Below, piece after piece: positions 1 to 8,160 of a DNA stretch of 53,094 nucleotides. A program made the translations under genes and the position numbers. This DNA comes from Fibrobacter sp. GTDB lineage: Bacteria > Fibrobacterota > Fibrobacteria > Fibrobacterales > Fibrobacteraceae. Numbering within the stretch: position 1 is the stretch's first letter; the number at the start of each line of letters is the position of its first letter. The notes beneath the pieces were generated by a model. That model was given only the letters and a program-made list of their open reading frames with translations, had not been told where the DNA came from and searched no databases. The stretch is taken from contig JAFZOV010000052.1 in NCBI GenBank assembly GCA_017550445.1, positions 1 through 53,094 on the forward strand. Reading direction: 5' to 3'.

Positions 1-290
1 CTGTGCGTGACCTGACCAAGGGTATCGAAAAGTGGACTGCCGGTGGCATTCCTATCACCATGATGATGAACATCGAACGTCGTCACGGTGCCGACAAGCC
101 GGTGATCCAGAAGGCTCTCGTGGAACTCGACGGTGCTCCGTTCAAGTTCTTCGCCAAGAACCGCGAAGTCTGGGCCAAGACTGAATCCTACACCTATCCG
201 GGTCCGATCCAGTACTGGGGTCCGTCTGAAGTCTGTGATGTCACGAACTTCACGATCAAGCTGGAACGCGGCGCCCTCAAGGTGAAGTAA
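1..290 (+). CDS. pfp: PPi-dependent 6-phosphofructokinase, C-terminal part
   Basis: The gene enters from the left edge in the frame beginning at base 3 and ends with TAA at 290, leaving about 95 residues. Motifs GIPITMMMNIERR, PVIQKALVELDG and YPGPIQYWGPSEVCD match the C-terminus of the long-type diphosphate-fructose-6-phosphate 1-phosphotransferase, a cytosolic enzyme that phosphorylates fructose-6-phosphate with pyrophosphate in glycolysis. The catalytic N-terminal half lies outside the window. A strong hairpin terminator follows. The family assignment rests on the C-terminal signature only. Confidence 0.82.
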   Translation, partial: VRDLTKGIEKWTAGGIPITMMMNIERRHGADKPVIQKALVELDGAPFKFFAKNREVWAKTESYTYPGPIQYWGPSEVCDVTNFTIKLERGALKVK

Positions 291-300
291 TTCACCAAAC

Positions 301-336
301 GTCATTGCGAGGGGGCAAAGCCCCCGAAGCAATCCA
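301..336 (+). repeat. GTCATTGCGAG...GAAGCAATCC dispersed palindrome
   Basis: An imperfect palindrome whose outer arms are GTCATTGCGAG and GAAGCAATCC, with an inner hairpin GGGGGC AAA GCCCCC. Further copies lie near 3413, 4077, 16497, 18698 and 47651. Here it sits between pfp and its terminator. Confidence 0.75.
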
Positions 337-339
337 TGA

Positions 340-372
340 AAAAGTCCTCGGTTCAACCGAGGACTTTTCTTT
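340..372. terminator. Bidirectional rho-independent terminator between pfp and prfB
   Basis: A perfect 12-bp stem (340-351 with 357-368, core GTCCTCGG/CCGAGGAC) has a TTCAA loop and T-rich tracts on both sides. It can end pfp on plus and prfB on minus. Confidence 0.85.
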
Positions 373-378
373 TGAATT

Positions 379-405
379 GTCTTCCCCGCGAAGGCGGGGA
401 TCTCC
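379..405. repeat. Dispersed palindrome, CCCCGC/GCGGGG stem
   Basis: CCCCGC (384-389), loop GAAG, GCGGGG (394-399). The flanks GTCT and ATCTCC fit the outer frame shared with the palindromes at 4407, 17957 and 46252. It lies directly after the prfB stop. Confidence 0.55.
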
Positions 406-407
406 GT

Positions 408-1518
408 TTACTTCTGCTGCGTCTCGCTGGTGCTCAGCAAATACGCGTTGATGAACGGCTTGATCTTGCCGTCGAGCACGCCTGCAGTATCCGAGGTTTC
501 CACGCCGGTGCGCAAGTCCTTGACCAGCTGGTAGGGCTGCAGCACGTAGCTACGGATCTGGCTACCCCATTCGACCTTCTTCTTCTCGGCCATACGGGCA
601 TCGCGCTTGGCTTCTTCTTCCAAGCGGTAATGTTCGGCGACCATGGTCTTGAGCATCTTGTAGCAGGTTTCGCGGTTCTGTATCTGGCTACGTTCCGTCT
701 GGCAGCTCGCCATAATGCCCGTGGGCAAGTGAGTCATACGCACGGCGGAGTCCGTCTTGTTGATGTACTGGCCACCGGCACCGCTACTGCGGTAGGTATC
801 CACACGCACATCTGCCATATCCAAATCGAATTCGATGTCTTCGTGTTCGGGGTACAGGTACACGGCCGTAAAGCTCGTGTGGCGACGGGCGTTTGCATCA
901 AAGGGGCTAATGCGCACCAAGCGGTGCACGCCAATTTCAGAACGCAGCAAACCGTAGGCGTTTTCGCAAGTAACTTCGATGGTTGCACTCTTGAGGCCGG
1001 CGTCTTCCGCTTCCTGAAAATCCACCACCTTGAAGTCCATGTTTTCGCGTTCAAAGAAATGCGTGTACATGCGGAAAAGCATCAGCGCCCAGTCCTGCGA
1101 CTCGGTACCGCCTGCCCCCGGGTGAATCGACAGCAGACAGCTGCAAGCGTCATCCGGGCCATTCAACATCTTCTTGAATTCCATCGCCTCGATTTTCGCC
1201 TTCAATTCAGCGATATCGGAATCGATGGATGCAGTCAAGTCGGCGGATTCTTCCGCCTTGCTCATTTCGTAAAGCTCGGCCAAGTCATCGCAGCTTTGCG
1301 AGACTTCTTTCCACGAGTCCAAAAGGGCACGCAGATTGCCGATTTTCTTCATCATGGACTGCGCCTTTTCCTGGTCATTCCACAGGTTCGGGTCGGCGGA
1401 GTCCTTCTCCAAAACGTAGAGTTCTTCGGTCTTGGCCTCTAAGTCAAAGATACCCCCAGAGCTTATCGATGCGCGTACGCAAATCGATCAGCCCGGTATG
1501 TGTCGTTTGAAAAGCCAT
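408..1518 (-). CDS. prfB: Peptide chain release factor 2 (with +1 programmed frameshift)
   Basis: RF2 recognises UGA/UAA stop codons on the ribosome and triggers peptide release. The gene starts at ATG 1518 and reads 24 codons to an in-frame TGA (1446-1444). A +1 shift at CTT-TGA-C then joins the main frame, which runs to 408, giving about 369 residues, the usual RF2 length. The stop-recognition SPF motif is at about 204-206 and the catalytic GGQ at about 248-250, as in Escherichia coli RF2. A reading without the shift would start at TTG 1412 and lose the N-terminal helices. The ATG shares one base with the stop of the upstream peptidyl-prolyl isomerase gene (TAATG), so the two are translationally coupled. 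Confidence 0.95.
1443..1458 (-). other. RF2 autoregulatory +1 frameshift site
   Basis: On the minus strand the sequence TGGGGGTATCTTTGAC contains the Shine-Dalgarno-like GGGGG, the slippery CTT and the internal TGA followed by C. This is the well-known RF2 feedback element: low RF2 makes the ribosome pause at the weak TGA-C and slip forward. Only the first base differs from the classical AGGGGGTATCTTTGAC. Confidence 0.93.
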
Positions 1519-2528
1519 TACTTGCTAGCTCCGATAGCCTGCGGCGGAGTATACTTGGCATCCAGGTACTGCACCTTATAGGTCTTTCCGAGGCCATCGA
1601 GGTAAGCCTTAAGCTGAGCCTGACGATCCTGTTCGGCCTGCACACGCAGAATGTAATCAATCTGGTGCTTGTAGCTTTCGTACTTGCCGTCGTTCTTTTC
1701 GGTCAGCATAAAGATGGAGATACCATCCTTATCGGTATACGGTTCAGTAATCTCGCCCACCTTAATCTTGTTCACAGCCTTCACGAAGGCATCACCCTTG
1801 GACTTGGCAACGAACTTGCTCATGACACCGCCAGTCTTCTTGGCAGTCTGGTCATCACTGTACATGGCAGCGAGCTGTGCAAACGTAGCCTTCTTGCTAC
1901 GCACCTGGGCGGCAAGGCCCTTCAGCATGTCCTTGGCATCTTCAATTTCCTGCTTGGACTTGCCCTTGGTGTTAATCACGATGCGGGCACCGCTAATGGA
2001 GTCGTTAATCTGGACCTTAGACTTGTTGAGTTCCCAGAAAGCTTCCTTCTGCTTTTCGGTCGGATCCTTCGGATACGGCACCTTCTTTTCAAGAATGGCT
2101 TCGCTCTTCAGCTGGTCTTCGATCTTTTCCTTGAACTGCTTCATGGTCGTGTTGGACTTCTTGAGTTCCTTCTGGAAGGCGTCTTCGCTCGGGAACTGCG
2201 ACTTGAAGAGCGCGGTCAAGCTGTCAACCTTACCCTGGGAGACCTTGATACCCATCTTCTTGGCTTCGAGCTTGATGAGTTCCTGGCCCACGAGGTTGTC
2301 AATCACGGCATAACGGAGCTGAGTCATGGTCTGGTCGTCAATCTTCTTGCCACGGAGCTGCTGTTCGCCGAGCATCTTGGCGAGACTATCGATTTTACCA
2401 GCAGAAATACCGACCTTTTCAACACGGATCACATCCATGCTCTTGGTGTTCATCAACTGAGCAGAAGCGAGACCGGCTGTCACCAAAACGGCAGCGAGGC
2501 CACGAGAAACAAATTTAAAAGAACGCAT
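1518..2528 (-). CDS. SurA/PpiC-type periplasmic peptidyl-prolyl isomerase
   Basis: 336 residues with an N-terminal signal peptide ending near ASA-QL (residues 22-24). An N-terminal helical region of SurA type is followed by a parvulin-like rotamase domain (about 190-295; stretches FAQLAAMYSDD, GGVMSKF and KVGEITEPYTDKDG). Such proteins assist folding of outer-membrane proteins in the periplasm, which fits the many barrel genes in this window. A minus-strand AGGA ribosome-binding site precedes ATG 2528, and a TATATT box lies 30 bases upstream. prfB follows with a one-base overlap. It has one rotamase domain, whereas enterobacterial SurA has two. Confidence 0.85.
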   Translation of the reverse strand: MRSFKFVSRGLAAVLVTAGLASAQLMNTKSMDVIRVEKVGISAGKIDSLAKMLGEQQLRGKKIDDQTMTQLRYAVIDNLVGQELIKLEAKKMGIKVSQGKVDSLTALFKSQFPSEDAFQKELKKSNTTMKQFKEKIEDQLKSEAILEKKVPYPKDPTEKQKEAFWELNKSKVQINDSISGARIVINTKGKSKQEIEDAKDMLKGLAAQVRSKKATFAQLAAMYSDDQTAKKTGGVMSKFVAKSKGDAFVKAVNKIKVGEITEPYTDKDGISIFMLTEKNDGKYESYKHQIDYILRVQAEQDRQAQLKAYLDGLGKTYKVQYLDAKYTPPQAIGASK

Positions 2529-2557
2529 TTTTTATCCTTTTTAAAAATTCCGTACCA

Positions 2558-2563
2558 AATATA
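2558..2563 (-). promoter_or_regulatory. -10-like TATATT box of the surA-like/prfB operon
   Basis: The minus strand reads TATATTTGG, with a leader of about 25 bases carrying AGGA before ATG 2528. No clear -35 element was seen. Confidence 0.5.
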
Positions 2564-2714
2564 GAAAAAAAAGACACTTTTAAGCCCCCCAAAAAAGGAA
2601 CTACTAATACCAACCTTTGGCTTTAAAATTCACCAAATGAATTTGAAATTTGCGCAAACATCTTTTTACATCAAAATCTGCCCACAAAAGCCCAAAACCA
2701 GCGTGTATATATAT

Positions 2715-2761
2715 GAATAGGGACAGTCTCTATTCGCCCGCGGAAGGTATTTTCGCGAAAA
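2715..2761. promoter_or_regulatory. Two dyads upstream of the toxin-antitoxin pair (candidate operators)
   Basis: Dyad 1 is GAATAG...CTATTC at 2715-2735, nearly perfect over 21 bases with inner GAC/GTC arms. Dyad 2 is the 12-bp palindrome TTTTCGCGAAAA at 2750-2761. A TATATT box follows at 2768-2773. The position suits autoregulation by an antitoxin with a ribbon-helix-helix-like DNA-binding part. The role is inferred from position only. The rest of the 2529-2797 interval holds the surA promoter and nothing else recognised. Confidence 0.4.
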
Positions 2762-2797
2762 AATGCATATATTGCAAATGAGATTATTGACTTTAGA

Positions 2798-3109
2798 ATG
2801 ATATATATGTATATTATAGATACAAACGTAAGGTTTGACGAGGAAAAGGCTCTAAAAGTTTTGCAAAAACACGGTGTCAACATGGAAGATGTTCGCCAAG
2901 AGATTATTGCAAAACGATTCGATGTCCAAGAGGTCTCAAACCAGGAAGGACATCCCGGGCAGAAGATGTTCGTGGTGTTGGTAAACGGATACGCGCATTG
3001 CGTTCCATTTGTTGTTGAACAGGACGGAACAATCTTTCTTAAAACGGCTTTTCCGAGCAGAGTTTATCAGCGGAGGTATGAAAATGGAAATCTCAGATTC
3101 AAAGTATGA
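2798..3109 (+). CDS. BrnT-like type II toxin
   Basis: 103 residues. The N-terminal stretch VRFDEEKALKVLQKHGV resembles the start of the BrnT ribonuclease-toxin fold. GQKMFVVLVNGYAHCVPFV and the terminal IFLKTAFPSR are typical of the toxin member of these pairs. It is probably an mRNA-cleaving growth inhibitor neutralised by the next gene, which overlaps its 3' end. ATG 2798 and ATG 2807 are both possible starts; neither has a clear ribosome-binding site. A TATATT box at 2768-2773 is the likely promoter. The subfamily is uncertain. Confidence 0.6.
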   Translation: MIYMYIIDTNVRFDEEKALKVLQKHGVNMEDVRQEIIAKRFDVQEVSNQEGHPGQKMFVVLVNGYAHCVPFVVEQDGTIFLKTAFPSRVYQRRYENGNLRFKV

Positions 3110-3368
3110 ACCGATGGATGACGAAGAGCGTTCGCTGATGGATGCGATTGATCGCGGCGATACAAAACCAGTCCCAAAAGAAGAACTGGAGGCTATCAAA
3201 GCATCGATCAAGGGAACCGCACACAATATTACAATTCGCATGAACGATGCTGATATCGAGGGCATGAAAGCGAAGGCCGCACGCCTTGGAACAAATTACC
3301 AAACGTTGATAAAAACGCTTGTACACCGCTATTTGACCGGTGGCGTAACAATCAACGAAGCTTTCTAA
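3084..3368 (+). CDS. Antitoxin partner, CopG/BrnA-like
   Basis: 94 residues. The start is ATG 3084, since GGAGG at 3072-3076 is well spaced for it and too close to ATG 3078. An acidic N-terminal region that would wrap the toxin precedes a C-terminal part (ITIRMNDADIEGMKAKA, then NYQTLIKTLVHRYLTG) typical of antitoxins that dimerise and bind operator DNA. It overlaps the toxin by 26 bases, so the two are translated together. The order is toxin first, antitoxin second, as in BrnT/BrnA systems. Confidence 0.65.
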   Translation: MEISDSKYEPMDDEERSLMDAIDRGDTKPVPKEELEAIKASIKGTAHNITIRMNDADIEGMKAKAARLGTNYQTLIKTLVHRYLTGGVTINEAF

Positions 3369-3386
3369 TCAAATTCCAATTTATAC

Positions 3387-3411
3387 AAAAGGCGGTCATT
3401 GACCGCCTTTT
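3387..3411. terminator. Terminator after the toxin-antitoxin pair
   Basis: Stem AAAAGGCGGT/ACCGCCTTTT with loop CATTG. The flanking A and T runs let it work in both directions, ending the antitoxin gene on plus and possibly the nitroreductase transcript on minus. Confidence 0.75.
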
Positions 3412-3412
3412 C

Positions 3413-3531
3413 TGGATTGCTTCGTTGCCTTACGGCGCCTCGCAATGACGTGCTAGGTTATACAGCGCGGGTGCTTGCACACACATTGGATAACCGACGC
3501 AGTCATGCGCTCTGCGCAATGACGTTTTTTT
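3413..3531. repeat. Cluster of GTCATTGCGAG-type palindromes
   Basis: An inverted copy of the dispersed repeat (TGGATTGCTTCG...CTCGCAATGACG) spans 3413-3450. Farther on, GTCATGCGC TCT GCGCAATGAC (about 3503-3524) is a related palindrome followed by six T, so it may also act as a terminator on plus. Nothing else was seen between 3412 and the nitroreductase stop. Confidence 0.6.
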
Positions 3532-3534
3532 CTC

Positions 3535-4056
3535 TTACAGTTCCGTAGCGAATTCGCTCATGGGCTTGCGCACGGGGTGGCGCGGCGAGGGGCCGCCTTC
3601 TTCGGGGTCGGCGTAGCCTACATCGAGCATACAAGCAAGCTTGATGTTCGCGGGGAAATTGAACGCGCGTTCGATTTCAGAAGCGTTGAATCCGCGGGCA
3701 TACAGCGTAGAAAGTCCGAGGTCAGTCGCCTGCATCATCATCGAGGTCGTCACGATGCTTGCATCCATGACGCCGCTATTGAAGGAATCGCCGTACTTTT
3801 CGGCGGTATAGCACTTGGGTTCATCGTAGCAGACCATCAGCACCACGGGCGCGTTGTAAGCCATGCGCGTGATGCCGCGGATTTTTTCGAGGGCTTCGGC
3901 ACTCTTGATAACCTTCACCACAATGGGCTGCGCGTTGATTGCGGTCGGCGCGATGCGACCTGCTTCAAGGACAGTAGAAAGTTTTTCGGGTTCAACAGCC
4001 TTGTCGCTGAACTTGCGGCAGCTGTAACGATTTTGGGCGAGCTTCAGGAATTCCAT
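3535..4056 (-). CDS. Nitroreductase family protein
   Basis: 173 residues. RYSCRKFSDKAVEPEKL near the N-terminus is the FMN-contacting arginine-rich start of the family, followed by LEAGRIAPTAINAQP. The C-terminal GLSTLYARGFNASEIERAF and MLDVGYADPEE complete the nitro/FMN-reductase fold. A flavin-dependent NAD(P)H oxidoreductase in the cytosol is expected; the substrate cannot be read from sequence. AGAGG precedes ATG 4056. It is a short, single-domain member. Confidence 0.85.
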   Translation of the reverse strand: MEFLKLAQNRYSCRKFSDKAVEPEKLSTVLEAGRIAPTAINAQPIVVKVIKSAEALEKIRGITRMAYNAPVVLMVCYDEPKCYTAEKYGDSFNSGVMDASIVTTSMMMQATDLGLSTLYARGFNASEIERAFNFPANIKLACMLDVGYADPEEGGPSPRHPVRKPMSEFATEL

Positions 4057-4076
4057 AAAAACCTCTTTTTACAAAA

Positions 4077-4111
4077 TGGATTGCTTCGTCGTTTCACTCC
4101 TCGCAATGACG
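4077..4111. repeat. GTCATTGCGAG-type palindrome (inverted copy)
   Basis: TGGATTGCTTCGTCG...CTCCTCGCAATGACG fills the gap between the nitroreductase start and the small zinc-ribbon gene. Confidence 0.7.
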
Positions 4112-4116
4112 TTTTG

Positions 4117-4383
4117 CTACAAAACGTACAATGCCAGCACTATGATGAAAATAATAAACGGGATCGCGAACAAGGCAAGAAAACGGGCGCAGTACAGAGC
4201 AACTTTCAAGTTCCAGAAAAACAGGCGCCAGCGACCTTTTTTAGTCGAGGCAATTTCAGCCTGGCAATCGGGGCAAATGTTGCCGACCTTATTGCGATAG
4301 CGGATGGCAAGGTTGCTTTGCATCGGAGCCATGCCGACCTTGTCGTTGAATTCTTTTCCGCAAATAGAGCACTTACACTGCAT
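4117..4383 (-). CDS. Small zinc-ribbon membrane protein, unknown function
   Basis: 88 residues. Two Cys pairs (CSIC at about 5-8 and CPDC at about 37-40) suggest a zinc ribbon, and a C-terminal hydrophobic segment (about 63-88) suggests one membrane anchor. There is no ribbon-fold partner domain and no recognised family. The start lacks a ribosome-binding site: a TATTTT box ends exactly 7 bases before ATG 4383, so the transcript is probably leaderless. Confidence 0.65.
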   Translation of the reverse strand: MQCKCSICGKEFNDKVGMAPMQSNLAIRYRNKVGNICPDCQAEIASTKKGRWRLFFWNLKVALYCARFLALFAIPFIIFIIVLALYVL

Positions 4384-4390
4384 ATGAACT

Positions 4391-4396
4391 AAAATA
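4391..4396 (-). promoter_or_regulatory. -10-like TATTTT box, 7 bases before ATG 4383
   Basis: Minus strand TATTTT-AGTTCAT-ATG. The box lies directly after the T-run of the smc terminator. Confidence 0.5.
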
Positions 4397-4398
4397 AC

Positions 4399-4433
4399 AA
4401 AAAAAGGAGATGCCGGGTCGAGCCCGGCATGAC
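4399..4433 (-). terminator. smc terminator made from a dispersed palindrome
   Basis: Perfect stem ATGCCGGG/CCCGGCAT with a 5-base loop (4410-4430). On the minus strand CTCC and a T7 run follow. The outer frame GTCA...TCTCC is shared with other palindromes in the window. Confidence 0.8.
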
Positions 4434-4440
4434 ATTAAGA

Positions 4441-7400
4441 CTAAATCGCAAACTTGGTAGCGTCGGCGAGCTGAACGCTGGCGATACGGGAAATACCCTT
4501 GATTTCCTGGGTCACACCGTAGAGCATGTCAGCTTCGGCCATGGTACGCTTGTTATGAGTCACCACGATAAACAAGGTCTGCTTGCTGAATTCACGGAGC
4601 AGCGCCATAAAGCGACCCACGTTAGCGTCATCCAACGGACCATCGACTTCGTCCAGCACGCAGTACGGCGACGGCTTTTCCATGTAGATTGCAAACAGCA
4701 AAGCCGTTGCAGTCAGGGCATGTTCACCACCGGAAAGCGCCTTGATACCGCGCATCTTCTTACCAGTCGGGCGCACGTTGATTTCAATGTCTGCATCCAA
4801 GATGTCCATGGGCTTGCCCATTTCATCGACCTTTTCGACAAGGCTCATCTTGGTTTCGCCATTCAGGAACAGCTTGCTGAACACGAACTGGAAGTTCTTC
4901 TGGATGCGGGCAAACGTATCAAGATAACGGGTGCGGGCAATATCGTCGAGCTTGGTGATGGTGCGGTCCAGCGAAGCGCGAGCACGGTCCAAATCGTCGA
5001 ACTGAGCTTCCACTTCCAAAAGGCGCTTCTTTTCGTCTTCGTAGTCTTCCATCACGTTCACGTTGATGGGGCCCAGCTCCTTGATCTTTCCGCGGAGTTC
5101 GCGAATTTCGCGGTCGGCTTCGGGCTGAGAGTACTCTACCCTTTCCACATCTTCGGGGTTCGAGAGATCGACACTGTATTCGTTGGTAATACGTTCGGTA
5201 AGGCGATCGATGTTTGCCTGCAAGGCCTCTTGCCTGCGGCCCACTTCGTTCAATTCCTTCATTTTCTCGATCATGTCATCGCGGAGGCGGTTCACCTCGT
5301 TGCGCCATTCTTCGAGGTCGCCCGATACAAGTTCATACTTTTCGCGGGCCAAATCGCGCTGGTTTTCGAGTTCACGGAGAGCGGAATCCTTGGACTGCAC
5401 CTGGTCGGCAACGCCCCTGGCGTCTTCTTCGTTCTTCTCGATGGTTACGCGGTTCTTTTCAATTTCTTCACCACGGCTGCGAACAGAATTTTCGAGGAAG
5501 TCCACCTGTTCGGCAATGGAGGCCAGGCGGTTCGTATTCTGCGTAAGCTTGGCATTCTTGTCTTGAGCGGAACGTTCCAATTCGCGGACTTCTTCTTCCT
5601 TTTCGCGGAACATCGTATCCTGCTCGCTGAGTTCGTCGTTCACGCGGGCATATTCATCTTCGGTGCGTTCCAAAGTCGCAAGAGCGTCGTTCAGTTCCTG
5701 GTCGCTGCTCTTGGATTCCTGCGCCGCACGAATCTTGTTCTCGGCATTTTGGATTTCGTTCTGCAACTGAGAAAGGCGACGGTCGCAACCGGCAATCGTA
5801 TTGTTCTGAATGGCAATACCGGCGCTTGCGCCACGCTTCATATCCTGCTTTTCGCGGATTTCGTCATCGATAGAAGAAAGCATCTGGGCATCTTCATCGA
5901 CCAGGGACTGCAAGCGAGAAATTTCTTCTTCGGCTTGGGCCGCTTCGGCAACAACACCTTCCAAGAGGCCGTTCGCTTCGGCAATTTCATTCTTGCGGCT
6001 GAGCGTACCCGAAGTTGCGGTACCGCTGCTTACAAGGCCGCTCGTGCGAACAATCGCTTCGGGAGCCACAAAACAGAGGTCATCGCCACGCATGCTGCGG
6101 GCAAGGCGCACCGCCGTCGCCAAACTATCGACCAAGAAGTAGCGAGAAAGAATCGCCTTGAGCCATTCCGAAACGGCCCCATTTTCAGAGTCTTGGACTT
6201 TTACAAAATCATTCAGGCAACCAACAACGCCCTCGCCCTGGAGAGTGCCGGAATAGGGTTCAGCCGCAGCACCCACCAGCGCGAGCACCGCCTTCCCCAC
6301 GTTTTCGCCCTTCATAGCATTCACGGCTTCAATCGCCGCATCGTCCGAAGACACCACCACGGCATCCATCAAGTCACCGAGGGCGGCCTCCACCTGGGCG
6401 GCATATTCCGGGGCTGCTTCAATACTTTCAGCAAGGAGCCCGCCCACCAAATTCGCCTTATGCTCCATGAGCCAGCGGCTAGCGTCAGTACCTTCATTCG
6501 CCACGCTTTCGAGCACATCAATTCTCGACTGCAAGCGGGCTTCTTCGTTCTTCAAATCCTGGAACTTCTTCTGGGCATCCAAGAGCTCGGCTCGCTCGCC
6601 GTCCAAGCGTTCTTCGCGGGTCGCGCGCTGCTCGGTGAGGCGTTCCAAGTCGGCATCGGCGCTCTCAAGCCCGGCGTTGATTTCGGCCAGCGTCGCCTCG
6701 GCAGATTCCTTCTGGCCACGCACCGTTTCCATTTCGCCTTGCCACTTTTCCAGGTTCGCCTGCAACAGCGAAGATTCCGCATCCATGCGTTCAAAGCGGC
6801 TCTTAAGGGAATTTGCTCGGTTCGTCGCCTGCAGGCGTTCGTTCGAAAGCTCTCTCGACCTGCTCCGCAAGTCATCGAGCTTGTCGCGCATCACCTGCAA
6901 AATTTCGCGTTCGCGCTCCAAAAGCGCGTTCATTTCATCGACATCGTTGTCGGAACTGAGCACCGCATTTTCTTCTTCGAGACGCTCGCGTTCCTGCAAC
7001 AGTTCCTGGACCTTCGCCTGGTTGCGGTCGATTTCTTCCTGGGCCTTTTCGTTCGCAGCTTCCAAGTTCGAAATCACGTCGCGCAGGCGGCCCATGCTGT
7101 TGTTCAAGTCATTGAGCTCAATCGTTGCCTTCTGCACCTCGCGTTCCAAGTCGCGGTAGGCGTTTTCATCTTCGGCAATCAGGAGCTTCTTTTCGTCGAT
7201 TTTCGTCTGCAACACGGTCGCATTCGTCTTGGAATTTTCCACATCGTGGTTCAGACGGCGGGTCGCAGTATCGAGGGTCGTCAGGCCCTCTTTCATATCG
7301 TCAAACTTGTCGATACTGACCGACAAATCGAGCTCACGCAGGCGCTTGGAGAGGCGCTTGAATTCGTTGACCTTTTCGGCCTGCGTTTCATAAAGCTTTA

Positions 7401-8007
7401 CGGAACGGCGCACACTGCGGAGGTTGTCTTCCACACGTTCCATGTCCATCTGCACACGTTCGAGCTGGCGGCGGGTTTCCTTGCGCTGCTGCTTGTACTT
7501 GCTCACGCCGGCAGCTTCTTCGAACAGCACGCGGCGGTCATCGGCCTTGTCGCTCAAAACAGCCTTGATCATGTCGGCGTTCATCTGCGAATAGGTGCTA
7601 GAACCGAGGCCCGAGTCAAAAAGAAGGGCATGCACATCGCGCAGGCGGCATTCCTGGTTGTTAATCAGGTATTCGCCCGAACCATCGCGGTGCACGCGAC
7701 GGGTCACAATCACTTCGGAATATTCAGAATTCAGGGTGCCGTCGCTGTTATCGATCACAATGGATACTTCAGCGAGGCTCATGGCGGCACGTTCTTCGGT
7801 ACCGCTAAAAATCACATCCTGCATCTTGCTCATACGGAGCGATGCAGCCTTCTGTTCACCCAAAACCCAACGAATAGCGTCGGTAATGTTCGACTTACCG
7901 CACCCGTTCGGTCCCACCACGGCCGTAAGACCCTTCGTGGGGAAGTTAATTTCGGTCCTCTGGGCAAAGGACTTAAAGCCAAAAATCTTTAGTTTTGTAA
8001 TCTGCAC
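4441..8007 (-). CDS. smc: Chromosome segregation ATPase SMC
   Basis: 1188 residues, the usual bacterial SMC length. The N-terminal head has GPNGCGKSN (Walker A, about 32-40). Two long coiled-coil arms flank a hinge near 510-660. The C-terminal head has the ABC signature LSGGE (about 1091) and Walker B VLDEVD (about 1117). SMC dimers with ScpA/ScpB (not in this window) hold and compact the chromosome. The start is GTG 8007, giving MQITKLKIFGFKSFA; a TATCTT box lies 10 bases upstream. It is convergent with nothing and ends at its own hairpin terminator. The opposite strand is open for almost the same length, but this is a codon-usage shadow. Confidence 0.97.
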   Translation of the reverse strand: MQITKLKIFGFKSFAQRTEINFPTKGLTAVVGPNGCGKSNITDAIRWVLGEQKAASLRMSKMQDVIFSGTEERAAMSLAEVSIVIDNSDGTLNSEYSEVIVTRRVHRDGSGEYLINNQECRLRDVHALLFDSGLGSSTYSQMNADMIKAVLSDKADDRRVLFEEAAGVSKYKQQRKETRRQLERVQMDMERVEDNLRSVRRSVKLYETQAEKVNEFKRLSKRLRELDLSVSIDKFDDMKEGLTTLDTATRRLNHDVENSKTNATVLQTKIDEKKLLIAEDENAYRDLEREVQKATIELNDLNNSMGRLRDVISNLEAANEKAQEEIDRNQAKVQELLQERERLEEENAVLSSDNDVDEMNALLEREREILQVMRDKLDDLRSRSRELSNERLQATNRANSLKSRFERMDAESSLLQANLEKWQGEMETVRGQKESAEATLAEINAGLESADADLERLTEQRATREERLDGERAELLDAQKKFQDLKNEEARLQSRIDVLESVANEGTDASRWLMEHKANLVGGLLAESIEAAPEYAAQVEAALGDLMDAVVVSSDDAAIEAVNAMKGENVGKAVLALVGAAAEPYSGTLQGEGVVGCLNDFVKVQDSENGAVSEWLKAILSRYFLVDSLATAVRLARSMRGDDLCFVAPEAIVRTSGLVSSGTATSGTLSRKNEIAEANGLLEGVVAEAAQAEEEISRLQSLVDEDAQMLSSIDDEIREKQDMKRGASAGIAIQNNTIAGCDRRLSQLQNEIQNAENKIRAAQESKSSDQELNDALATLERTEDEYARVNDELSEQDTMFREKEEEVRELERSAQDKNAKLTQNTNRLASIAEQVDFLENSVRSRGEEIEKNRVTIEKNEEDARGVADQVQSKDSALRELENQRDLAREKYELVSGDLEEWRNEVNRLRDDMIEKMKELNEVGRRQEALQANIDRLTERITNEYSVDLSNPEDVERVEYSQPEADREIRELRGKIKELGPINVNVMEDYEDEKKRLLEVEAQFDDLDRARASLDRTITKLDDIARTRYLDTFARIQKNFQFVFSKLFLNGETKMSLVEKVDEMGKPMDILDADIEINVRPTGKKMRGIKALSGGEHALTATALLFAIYMEKPSPYCVLDEVDGPLDDANVGRFMALLREFSKQTLFIVVTHNKRTMAEADMLYGVTQEIKGISRIASVQLADATKFAI

Positions 8008-8040
8008 TTCAAGGCGAAAGATAAAAATGATTTCTCTACA

Positions 8041-8136
8041 AAAATGCTCAAAAAAAGCATTTTGGGGCCTATTTATTCCAATTTGGAGTAAGATTTCCGT
8101 AAAAATTTGAAAACTTTCACCTATAATGAATATATT
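8041..8136 (+). promoter_or_regulatory. Divergent control region of smc and the first GGDEF-EAL gene
   Basis: AAAATGCT and AGCATTTT (8041-8063) form a hairpin in the smc upstream region. For the plus-strand gene, TTGAAA (8107-8112) and TATATT (8131-8136) are 18 bases apart, a fair -35/-10 pair. AGAAGGG about 10 bases before ATG 8161 is the ribosome-binding site. Confidence 0.45.
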
Positions 8137-8160
8137 ATGAGTGAGAAGGGATAAATATTC

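Noticed and set aside
336..1442. A long plus-strand frame opposite prfB
   Set aside because: It lies over the prfB gene and the terminator, with no recognisable protein; a shadow of prfB codons.
4429..7992. An open frame of nearly 1190 codons on the plus strand opposite smc
   Set aside because: It mirrors smc exactly, has Leu/His/Phe-rich composition without any domain, and no start context; it is a codon-bias shadow.
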